The notes under the pieces were generated by a model, which saw only the letters and a list, made by a program, of their open reading frames with translations, was not told the origin of the DNA and did no database searches. A stretch of 36,535 nt of DNA, from assembly GCA_017542145.1 (NCBI GenBank), contig JAFXXQ010000002.1, positions 1-36,535 on the forward strand, given 5' to 3'. This document shows positions 12,662 to 18,890 of this stretch, piece after piece (within the stretch, counting starts at the first letter, position 1; every line of letters starts with the position of its first letter). Made by a program: the position numbers and the translations under genes. The stretch is from Bacteroidaceae bacterium. GTDB lineage: Bacteria; Bacteroidota; Bacteroidia; Bacteroidales; Bacteroidaceae.

Positions 12662-13208
12662 TATCCATTATCCATTGTCTGACGCGTGCAGCCAGCAGGG
12701 CTTTGGCGCGTGCAAGCTGCGAGGCCGATGTCCGCTCCTTGATGCCCAGCAGGCGGGCAATCTCTCGGTGTGAACAGCCGTCGATGCAGTAGAGGTTGAA
12801 CACCACACGGTAGCCCTCAGGCAGTTCGCCGATGAGGCGGAAGAGGTCGTCGTCGCTGATGCGGTTGATGTCGTCCGCTGTGGGCTCGGGCACGTCTGTC
12901 GGCTCGGTTTCCATCTCGTCCAGCGGGACGACGGTGAGCGTCTGGCGTTTCCTGAGGCTGTCGATGGCCACGTTCCTCGCCACGCGCTCCATCCACACGC
13001 ACAGGCTGCCCTCGCCCTGCCAGCGGAAGCGGTTAAGCCCGCCGAAGATGTTCAGGAACGCATCGTGCAGCCAGTCCTCTGCCTGCTCCCGCTCCGAGGC
13101 ATAGCGCCGGCATATCGCCATCAGCCGCGGCGAATAGACCCTATACAACTCCGCGCGCGCGGCATTGTCGCCCTTTCTGCATTGTTCCACTAAACGCTGT
13201 TCAATCAT
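12651..13208 (-). CDS. ECF-type RNA polymerase sigma factor
   Basis: The protein has 185 residues with region 2 at about 10-85 (ARAELYRVYSPRLMAICRRY, EDWLHDAFLNIF, WMERVARNVAIDSLRKR) and region 4 at about 120-175 (LPEGYRVVFNLYCIDGCSHREIARLLGIKERTSASQLARAKALL). Such sigma factors direct RNA polymerase to a small set of envelope or stress genes. The next gene overlaps the stop codon (ATGGACAATGA), suggesting translational coupling with the barrel-fusion protein. The gene is divergent from ddh, with 193 bp between them. Confidence 0.93.
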   Translation of the reverse strand: MIEQRLVEQCRKGDNAARAELYRVYSPRLMAICRRYASEREQAEDWLHDAFLNIFGGLNRFRWQGEGSLCVWMERVARNVAIDSLRKRQTLTVVPLDEMETEPTDVPEPTADDINRISDDDLFRLIGELPEGYRVVFNLYCIDGCSHREIARLLGIKERTSASQLARAKALLAARVRQWIMDNGQ

Positions 13209-13282
13209 CCACTGCGAGGTTCAGTCCGACTAGTCTTCTCACACTCTTAAAACGTACGGATACCGAAAATACTGCATGAGAA

Positions 13283-13355
13283 GATGAAATTTTTTTTCAT
13301 CAAGTAATAAAAAATGATAAAAACGCCCATATTTCCCGACAAATGATTACTTTTG
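13283..13355 (+). promoter_or_regulatory. Divergent intergenic region: hairpin and promoter -7 box for ddh
   Basis: TACTTTTG at 13348-13355 fits TAnnTTTG and lies 47 nt before the ddh start codon. No convincing -33 box is visible. Upstream, GATGAAA-N5-TTTCATC (13283-13301) is a 7-bp inverted repeat that could be an operator or part of an A/T-rich structure shared by the two divergent genes. I found no good box for the sigma-factor gene on the other strand. Confidence 0.5.
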
Positions 13356-13401
13356 TGGCCGAAAAATAGGCAATAGTACATAAGGTAAAATCAAAAAACG
13401 T

Positions 13402-14298
13402 ATGAAAAAAATCAGAGCCGCCGTCGTCGGATACGGCAACATTGGCAAGTATGCGCTTCAGGCGCTTGAGGTATCACCCGATTTCGAAGTCGCAGGCGTT
13501 GTCCGTCGTCAGGGCGCCGTGGATCGTCCCGCCGAACTGGCAGGCATCCCCGTTGTCGATAACATAGCCGAGCTGACGGACGTCGATGTCGCCATCCTCG
13601 CCACCCCCACGCGCAAGGTTGAGGAGTACGCCCTTGAGTGCCTCGCCCTCGGCATCCATACTGTCGACAGTTTCGACATCCACACCCTCATCCCCTCGCT
13701 GCGCCAGACACTGGGCGACGCTGCCCGCAAGGCTGGACGCGTCAGCATCATCAGCGCCGGCTGGGATCCGGGTAGCGACAGCATCGTCCGCGCCCTGCTC
13801 GAGGCCATCGCTCCAAAGGGACTCACCTACACCAACTTCGGCCCCGGCATGAGCATGGGCCACAGCGTCTGCGTCCGTTCGAAGGAGGGCGTGCGCGATG
13901 CCCTCTCCATGACCATCCCTAAGGGCGAGGGCGTACACCGCCGCATGGTCTATGTCGAACTGGAGGAAGGTGCCAGCCTCGATGCTGTCGCCGCCGCCGT
14001 CAAGGCCGACCCCTACTTCGCGTCTGACGAGACACACGTCTTCGCCGTCCCCAGCGTTGATGCCCTGCGCGACATGGGCCACGGCGTCAACCTCACCCGC
14101 AAGGGCGTCAGCGGCACCACCCAGAACCAGCGTTTCCGCTTCGACATGAGCATCAACAACCCCGCCCTCACCGGTCAGGTGCTCGTCTGCGCCGCCCGTG
14201 CCGCCATGCGCCAGCAGCCCGGCGCCTACACCATGATTGAGATTCCCGTCATCGACCTACTCCCCGGCGCCCGCGAGGAGTGGCTCCATCTGGTGTAA
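13402..14298 (+). CDS. ddh: meso-Diaminopimelate D-dehydrogenase
   Basis: The protein has 298 residues. The N-terminal Rossmann segment is IRAAVVGYGNIGKYALQAL (residues 4-22), followed by EVAGVVRR. Middle motifs SAGWDPGSDSIVRALLEA and TNFGPGMSMGHSVCVRS are characteristic of meso-DAP dehydrogenase, as is the length. The enzyme reductively aminates L-2-amino-6-oxopimelate (from tetrahydrodipicolinate) with NADPH and ammonia to give meso-diaminopimelate, the lysine and peptidoglycan precursor, bypassing the succinylase steps. It acts in the cytoplasm. It stands alone: divergent from the sigma factor and separated from the response regulator by 304 bp of repeats. Confidence 0.95.
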   Translation: MKKIRAAVVGYGNIGKYALQALEVSPDFEVAGVVRRQGAVDRPAELAGIPVVDNIAELTDVDVAILATPTRKVEEYALECLALGIHTVDSFDIHTLIPSLRQTLGDAARKAGRVSIISAGWDPGSDSIVRALLEAIAPKGLTYTNFGPGMSMGHSVCVRSKEGVRDALSMTIPKGEGVHRRMVYVELEEGASLDAVAAAVKADPYFASDETHVFAVPSVDALRDMGHGVNLTRKGVSGTTQNQRFRFDMSINNPALTGQVLVCAARAAMRQQPGAYTMIEIPVIDLLPGAREEWLHLV

Positions 14299-14602
14299 TA
14301 AGGTTTAACGAACTAACTTCGTTAATGAAGAATGAAGAATAAATAGCCTTAGAGAATGAAGAATGAAAAATGAAGAATGAAGAATAAATAGCTTTGCCAG
14401 CGGAGATTCCGTCAGAGGAAAGGGATGGCTGTATACAGGACATTTTATTTTTCATTTTTCATTTTTCATTAAAAAAAGTTTTTCATTTTTCATTTTTCAT
14501 TCTTCATTTTTTATAATCCTGCCGCACGGTCGTTAAACGTTAAACATTAAACGTTAAACGAAATTCTAACCTCTAACCCCTAACCCAATTTAACCGTATG
14601 TC
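14299..14602. repeat. Repeat-filled intergenic region, with dispersed inverted-repeat element copy A at 14323-14516
   Basis: No gene is seen here. An inverted repeat TTAACGAA-N5-TTCGTTAA (14305-14325) follows the ddh stop. Copy A of the dispersed element has left-arm units AATGAAGAATGAAAAAT, a core AATAAATAGCTTTGCC followed by AGCGGAG..CCG.CAGAGGAAAGGGA and TACAGGACATTTTA, and right-arm units TTTTTCATTTTTCATT. Part of the left arm (GAATGAAGAATAAATAGC) is duplicated. GTTAAAC-type repeats (14528-14563) and CTAACCCCTAACCC follow up to the response-regulator gene. The frame on the minus strand through copy A reads MSCIQPSLSS...AGKAIYSSFFI, similar to the start of the NlpC/P60 protein, but it is probably not a gene. 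Confidence 0.8.
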
Positions 14603-15994
14603 ATGAAGAAAGGGAAGATTCTTGTGGTTGACGACAACGCTAACATCCGCAGCGCGCTCGAGCTCCTGCTGCCCGCCTACTTTGCCGAGGTGGAGCTGTT
14701 GCCATCGCCTGCCGGTCTGCTGACGGCCGTCCAGAAGTTCCGCCCTGACGCTGTACTTCTCGATATGAATTTTCATACCGACACCAACACGGGCGGCGAA
14801 GGACTCTACTGGACAGGCGAGTTGAAGAAAGCCTATCCCCATGTGCAGATTGTTCTCTTTACGGCATACGCCGACATCGCTCTGGCCGTCGAGGGCATGA
14901 AGCGCGGCGCGTTCGACTTCATCGTCAAGCCGTGGGAGAACGACAAGCTCATTCAGACCCTGCGCGACGCCTGCGAAGCCTATTCCCAGCCCCTCCCAAA
15001 AGGGGAGGGAACCATGAACGGAAGTAATCAGCCCTCCCTCCTTCAAGAGGGGACGGGCGAGGCTTCGGGCGAAGCGCCGATGTTCTGGGGCAGCAGCGCG
15101 GCAATGGCCGAGATACGCCGTACCGTGGCAAAAGTGGCACCGACGGATGCTACCATTCTCATTACGGGCGAGAACGGTACCGGTAAGGATGTGCTGGCCC
15201 GTGAAATCCATGCCCAAAGCCTGCGGTCGGCCGGGCCGATGGTGAGCGTCGATGCCGGTGCCATCCCCGAGACGCTGTTCGAGGGCGAGCTGTTTGGCCA
15301 CGTCAAGGGCGCTTTCACCGATGCACGCAGCGACCATGCAGGCAAGTTCGAGCAGGCATCCGGCGGCACGTTGTTCCTCGACGAGATAGCCAACATCCCC
15401 CTCACGCTGCAGGCCAAGCTGCTGCGCGTGCTGCAGAGCCGCACGGTGACACGCGTGGGAGCCGAGGCACCTGTCCCCGTCGATATCCGCCTCATTTGTG
15501 CTACCAATGGAAACATAGAGCAGATGGTGGGCGAGGGACGTTTCCGTGAGGACCTCTACTTCCGCATCAACACCGTCCGTCTCCATCTTCCACCGCTGCG
15601 CGAACGGCCCGACGACATCCTGCCTCTTGCCCGTCGATTCCTGAGGGTATATGCCCAGCGATACCATCGTGCCGTCACCGCCATCTCCGATGAGGCTGCC
15701 ACCGCCTTGCGCCATCATCCGTGGAACGGCAATATCCGCGAGCTGCAGAACACCATCGAAAAGGCCGTCATCCTTTCCGAAGGCAGCACGTTGCAGGTGG
15801 GCGACTTCCGCCTGCAGCGTCCCGCCACGAACGACAAAAATCCAGCGGCTGACTCGCTGACCATCAAGGAGTCTGAGGAACAGCTCATTCGCGATGCCAT
15901 CGTCCGCTTGAACGGCAATCTCTCCTTGGTAGCCAGGGAGCTGGGCATCAGCCGTCCCACTCTCTACAGCAAATTGAAAAAATACGATATATAA
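14603..15994 (+). CDS. NtrC-family sigma-54-dependent response regulator
   Basis: This is a 463-residue protein. The receiver domain (5-125) has Asp10/Asp11, phospho-acceptor Asp54 in AVLLDMNF and the Lys of FIVKPW. The AAA+ domain (about 160-400) has Walker A GENGTGKD near 188-195, GAFTDA at 236-241 (the sigma-54 contact loop, usually GAFTGA), Walker B GGTLFLDEI and an arginine-containing FREDLYFRIN block. The C-terminus is a Fis-type helix-turn-helix (LVARELGISRPTLYSKLKKY). Such proteins bind upstream sites when phosphorylated and use ATP to open sigma-54 promoters. The linker (about 129-158) is encoded by a GC-rich palindromic repeat. The kinase gene begins at the base after its stop codon. 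The sigma-54 promoter at 17241 is the likely target. Confidence 0.95.
   Translation: MKKGKILVVDDNANIRSALELLLPAYFAEVELLPSPAGLLTAVQKFRPDAVLLDMNFHTDTNTGGEGLYWTGELKKAYPHVQIVLFTAYADIALAVEGMKRGAFDFIVKPWENDKLIQTLRDACEAYSQPLPKGEGTMNGSNQPSLLQEGTGEASGEAPMFWGSSAAMAEIRRTVAKVAPTDATILITGENGTGKDVLAREIHAQSLRSAGPMVSVDAGAIPETLFEGELFGHVKGAFTDARSDHAGKFEQASGGTLFLDEIANIPLTLQAKLLRVLQSRTVTRVGAEAPVPVDIRLICATNGNIEQMVGEGRFREDLYFRINTVRLHLPPLRERPDDILPLARRFLRVYAQRYHRAVTAISDEAATALRHHPWNGNIRELQNTIEKAVILSEGSTLQVGDFRLQRPATNDKNPAADSLTIKESEEQLIRDAIVRLNGNLSLVARELGISRPTLYSKLKKYDI
14990..15056. repeat. GC-rich palindromic repeat inside the response-regulator linker
   Basis: CCCTCCC (14991-14997) pairs with GGGAGGG (15003-15009). 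A second related block starting CCCTCCCTCC and ending GAGGGGACGGG follows at 15032-15056. The encoded peptide, starting QPLPKGEG, resembles the translation of common bacterial intergenic palindromes. It lies in frame exactly between receiver and AAA+ domain. Confidence 0.65.
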
Positions 15995-16873
15995 GTGTCT
16001 CTCTGGCAAATCATACTTCTCGCCCTTGGCGTCGTCGTCATAGTGGCTGTGGTGACCGGGCTGATTGTGCACGAACGCGACCGTCGCAAGGTGGCCTATA
16101 TGCTCGACTCGCTCGAGGACGGAGAGCTGAACTTCAAGTTCGTCGGGAAAACCCGCTTCAACCGTACCCTTAACCGAATTCGTGATATCGTGGACATCTA
16201 TCACCGTCATGCCGAGCAGGACTCGTGGATAAAGCTCATCCGGGTGTTGACGCACGAAATCATGAACACCGTCAGCCCCATATCGTCGCTGAGCGAGGCG
16301 TTGAGCCGTCAGCTCGATCAGCCCGAAGCCGAGCGCGAGGTGGATGTAGAGGCCGGACTGCGCACCATCTCCTCGTCGTGCCGCGATTTGTTGCAGTTCA
16401 CCGAGACCTATCGTGAGTTGGCTGGCATGGTGCAGCCGAAGCGCAAAGCCCTTCTTGTTCGCGAGCTGCTGAACGAGGTCGTTGGCTTGACAGCCCCCCG
16501 CTGTGCCGAGTCAGGTGTTGAGTGCCACTGCTCGGTGACCGATGACGACATACTCATCTATGCCGACCGTGCCCAGTTGACGCGTGTGCTTGTCAACCTC
16601 ATCACCAATGCCCTTCAGGCCGGGGCTACGCTCATCACCCTCCATGCCGAGAACGACCAAAGTGATCAGACGCTCATCCGCGTGTCGAACAACGGCGAGC
16701 CCATCAGCACCGCCAGTCAGGAGCAAATCTTCATCCCCTTCTTCACGACCAAGAATGGTGGTTCGGGCATCGGCCTGAGCCTCTCCCGTCAGATTATTCA
16801 TGCGCACAACGGCACTCTCGACCTTGTCCGTAGCGACCCCACCGCCACAGAATTCCTCCTCACCTTCAAATAG
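15995..16873 (+). CDS. Minimal sensor histidine kinase
   Basis: This is a 292-residue kinase with a GTG start directly after the TAA of the response regulator, so the two are translationally coupled. One membrane segment lies at about 5-26 (IILLALGVVVIVAVVTGLIV). There is no periplasmic domain, and no HAMP or recognisable PAS domain. The phospho-acceptor is His87 in RVLTHEIMNTVSPISSLSEAL. The ATPase domain has the N box LVNLITNALQAG and the G box GSGIGLSLSRQI. NtrY/AtoS-type kinases paired with NtrC-type regulators usually exceed 430 residues because of the sensor part. It probably phosphorylates the preceding regulator. What it senses is unclear; the membrane or a partner protein is likely. 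Confidence 0.92.
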   Translation: MSLWQIILLALGVVVIVAVVTGLIVHERDRRKVAYMLDSLEDGELNFKFVGKTRFNRTLNRIRDIVDIYHRHAEQDSWIKLIRVLTHEIMNTVSPISSLSEALSRQLDQPEAEREVDVEAGLRTISSSCRDLLQFTETYRELAGMVQPKRKALLVRELLNEVVGLTAPRCAESGVECHCSVTDDDILIYADRAQLTRVLVNLITNALQAGATLITLHAENDQSDQTLIRVSNNGEPISTASQEQIFIPFFTTKNGGSGIGLSLSRQIIHAHNGTLDLVRSDPTATEFLLTFK

Positions 16874-16939
16874 TTCATAATTCACAAATCACAATTCATA
16901 ATACATAGTTGGCTGCGTCTCGCTGCTCCATCGGTTCTT

Positions 16940-16962
16940 AATTGCGCCGAAGGCGCCTAACC
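16940..16962. repeat. Palindromic repeat also present inside tolC
   Basis: These 23 nt (starting AATTGCGCCGAAGGCGCC) are the exact reverse complement of 18061-18083 in the tolC-like gene. They contain a GCGCC-GAA-GGCGC hairpin. They lie in the 409-bp stretch between the kinase and tolC, which otherwise holds the regulatory sites listed next and no gene. Confidence 0.8.
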
Positions 16963-17014
16963 CTAACTCAATTTCCTGTTTGTAGGCATCGTTTTTGTGT
17001 TGTTTGAGTATTTT

Positions 17015-17058
17015 TATAAACACGGGCGGCGTTTATATAAACAGGGCCCCTGTTTATA
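17015..17058. promoter_or_regulatory. Two tandem 23-bp palindromes TATAAAC-N9-GTTTATA
   Basis: The first palindrome is 17015-17037 and the second 17036-17058, so their starts are 21 bp apart, about two helical turns, and they share two bases. Both have TATAAAC / GTTTATA ends. The second is perfect through its centre (AAACAGGG-C-CCCTGTTT). They lie about 210-250 bp upstream of the predicted sigma-54 start point. A binding site for a dimeric regulator is likely; which one is unknown. Confidence 0.6.
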
Positions 17059-17119
17059 AATGATGTCCTACTTCTGCAAAATCAGGAAGTCTTTACCGCT
17101 TTTCCCTCCCGCTTTTGCT

Positions 17120-17144
17120 CCATCCAGGCACTATGCCCGGATGG
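17120..17144. promoter_or_regulatory. Inverted repeat CCATCCAGGCA-N3-TGCCCGGATGG
   Basis: Eleven-base arms with one mismatch around CTA. It lies four bases before the tandem enhancer palindromes. It has no T-run, so a regulatory or structural role is more likely than termination. Confidence 0.4.
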
Positions 17145-17147
17145 AAT

Positions 17148-17186
17148 TGTAAAGTTTCTTTACATCGACTGTAAAGTTTCTTTACA
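17148..17186. promoter_or_regulatory. Tandem enhancer-like sites TGTAAAG-N3-CTTTACA for the NtrC-type regulator
   Basis: Two identical perfect 17-bp palindromes lie at 17148-17164 and 17170-17186. Their centres are 22 bp apart, about two helical turns, so two dimers would bind on the same DNA face. They are about 110 and 90 bp upstream of the expected transcription start, the classic place for activator sites of sigma-54 promoters. That the response regulator encoded just upstream binds here is inference from position and symmetry. Confidence 0.75.
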
Positions 17187-17240
17187 CTTTTTGCTATGGC
17201 TGTTTTTCTTATGCGATAGATAACCAGTCGTTTGCGTTTG

Positions 17241-17256
17241 TGGCACGGACTTTGCT
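17241..17256 (+). promoter_or_regulatory. Sigma-54 promoter for the tolC-led export operon
   Basis: TGGCACG-N4-TTGCT matches the sigma-54 consensus TGGCACG-N4-TTGCW exactly. The GG (17242-17243) and GC (17254-17255) are separated by 10 bases as required. Transcription should start near 17267, 16 nt before the ATG at 17283. The upstream tandem palindromes and the NtrC-type gene support the call. Confidence 0.9.
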
Positions 17257-17282
17257 TTATGACAGGCAGAACAGTCAAAACA

Positions 17283-18776
17283 ATGTCACATATGATAAAC
17301 GTCAACTTCTCCTATTTTAAAAAGGTGCCCATTGTAGTGCTTATCGGGTTGTTCGGCTATGTAGGAACAGCGACTGCGGTTTCTCAAACGGCCGCAGCCG
17401 ACACTTTATCCGAGGCACCCATGTCGCTCCACGACTGCATGTCGTATGCCGTCCGTCACAGCACGAAGATGCGCACGTCTGCTGCCGACCGCAACGACGA
17501 GCGAGCACAGCGCCGTCAGGCCATCATGCAGGCCTTCACCCCCAGCGTCAGCGCCAGCACCTATGCCTATAACAACTATGGACGTAACATCGACCCTGAG
17601 ACCAACACCTATAACACCGTCACCTCGTTTCACAACGGCTACTCGGTGAGCGCCAGCCTGACGCTGTTCGACGGTTTTCAGACGCTGGACAATCTGCGCA
17701 TCGCCACCACCACTATGAAGATGGGCATCAGCCGCGACGAGCAGACGCGCGACGCCATCTGCCTGGCTACGATGGAGGCCTATTACAACGTGCTCTACTA
17801 TACCTCCCTCGCCCAAGTCCTCACCCGTCAGGTTGAGACCGCCGAGGCTATGCTGCGCAAGGCCGTGCGTGAGGAGGAGTTGGGGCAGAAAAGCCATGCC
17901 GACGTGGTGCAGATGGAGGCTGAGCTGGCTAAGAAACAATTCGACTTGACGAGCGCCACCAATCAGCATGTCGATGCCATGCTGACGCTGAAGGACGTGA
18001 TGTATTGGCCCACAGGGAAAGAATTGGAAATCAGGAATGAAAAATCGGTTTGTGGTGAGGGGTTAGGCGCCTTCGGCGCAATTGATAATTATCAATTGTC
18101 AATTATCAACCGACGCCAAGCCGAGAGCCATCAAGCTTGCTTGAATGGCCAAGGTGCGAAGGAGGAAGACAAAGTCAATTATCAATTGCTTTCATCCCTT
18201 CCTGCAGCGGTGGTTGCGCGAGGTACGCTGGAGAATGCCCGCGCGGCCCTGCACACCGCCCGTTGGGCATACGCTCCTTCGGTGGGACTCTACGGCGGAT
18301 GGTCCACCAACTATTTCACCTATCCCGGTATGGCCGGCTACATGCCCACACCCTTCCGCGAGCAGTTCCGGAACAACAGCGGCGAGTACATCCAGCTCTC
18401 CATGAGCATCCCCATCTTCGACCGCTTTTCGCGCCGCACGACTCTCCGCCTACGCCGCAATGCCGTCGAGCGGGCCGAAGCGCAGTACGAGCAGACCATG
18501 CGCGACATCGAGAACGAAGTCTCCCGTGCTGTCAACGACTGCGACGGCGCCGCTTCTGCCTACCGCCAGGCTGTTCGCCGCGCCGAGGTGGAAGAGGAGG
18601 CCTACACCCTTTCACGCCGCCAGTACGAGCAGGGACTTATTTCTCCTCTCGATTATCAGACTGCTTCGCAGGCCTACCTCAATGCCCAGGCTGAGCGGCT
18701 TGGTGCCCAGTTCAGGTATCGGCTTAAACAAAGCGTTGTTCGCTATTACAACGGCACACCTTATCTGGAACAATGA
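17283..18776 (+). CDS. TolC-family outer-membrane efflux protein
   Basis: The protein has 497 residues and forms the outer-membrane channel and periplasmic tunnel of a tripartite exporter. Family features are MSLHDCMSYAVRHSTKM, SASLTLFDGFQTLDNLRIA, the long helices around residues 130-240, and in the second half QLSMSIPIFDRFSRRTTLRLRR and YEQGLISPLDYQTASQAYL. The start at 17283 (or ATG 17292) is chosen because the longer frame from 17232 would include the sigma-54 promoter. A signal peptide follows (IVVLIGLFGYVGTATAVSQ). Residues about 244-315 are an insertion between the two helical halves. It is encoded by palindromic intergenic-type repeats, including a 23-nt exact copy of 16940-16962, and is probably a surface or periplasmic loop. 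The gene is first in the operon. Confidence 0.92.
   Translation: MSHMINVNFSYFKKVPIVVLIGLFGYVGTATAVSQTAAADTLSEAPMSLHDCMSYAVRHSTKMRTSAADRNDERAQRRQAIMQAFTPSVSASTYAYNNYGRNIDPETNTYNTVTSFHNGYSVSASLTLFDGFQTLDNLRIATTTMKMGISRDEQTRDAICLATMEAYYNVLYYTSLAQVLTRQVETAEAMLRKAVREEELGQKSHADVVQMEAELAKKQFDLTSATNQHVDAMLTLKDVMYWPTGKELEIRNEKSVCGEGLGAFGAIDNYQLSIINRRQAESHQACLNGQGAKEEDKVNYQLLSSLPAAVVARGTLENARAALHTARWAYAPSVGLYGGWSTNYFTYPGMAGYMPTPFREQFRNNSGEYIQLSMSIPIFDRFSRRTTLRLRRNAVERAEAQYEQTMRDIENEVSRAVNDCDGAASAYRQAVRRAEVEEEAYTLSRRQYEQGLISPLDYQTASQAYLNAQAERLGAQFRYRLKQSVVRYYNGTPYLEQ
18055..18190. repeat. Palindrome-rich repeat block in frame within tolC
   Basis: It contains the 23-nt block shared with 16940-16962 (here 18061-18083), a 20-bp perfect palindrome at 18079-18098 (CAATTGATAA and its complement), TCAAGC-TT-GCTTGA near 18131-18144 and another TCAATTATCAATTG at 18175-18188. 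These are sequences typical of spacers, not genes, yet the reading frame stays open. Confidence 0.7.
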
Positions 18777-18785
18777 ACAGAGTGC

Positions 18786-18866
18786 GGGTTTCAGCGTCCG
18801 CCGTGGACGCATCGGTTTTTGCCTTGGTTACGATGGGGCGGCGTGGCTGCTGAAACCCTCTTTTTT
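18786..18866 (+). terminator. Long hairpin with T-run between tolC and the adaptor gene (attenuator candidate)
   Basis: GGGTTTCAGC (18786-18795) pairs with GCTGAAACCC (18849-18858), followed by TC and six T. An inner GCGTCC-N5-GGACGC stem lies in the loop. If it works as a partial terminator it would lower expression of the adaptor, permease and ATPase genes relative to tolC. Confidence 0.5.
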
Positions 18867-18890
18867 CACAAAACTGCAACTTTTTAGGTA

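Noticed and set aside
14249..14455. 68-codon frame with MSCIQPSLSS...AGKAIYSSFFI
   Set aside because: It is the translation of dispersed repeat copy A plus the reverse of the ddh end. It is interesting as a repeat product but not supported as a gene.
14573..16255. 560-codon open frame on the minus strand
   Set aside because: It is a shadow of the response-regulator and kinase genes, whose motifs are complete on the plus strand.
17232..17282. Longer start for the TolC-family protein
   Set aside because: The first codons overlap the sigma-54 promoter and precede the expected transcript start, so they cannot be translated from it.
18777..18890. Short precursor peptide gene for the exporter
   Set aside because: The gap after tolC was checked for a small cargo gene. 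Only a hairpin and its T-run are visible, with no plausible leader peptide or double-glycine site.
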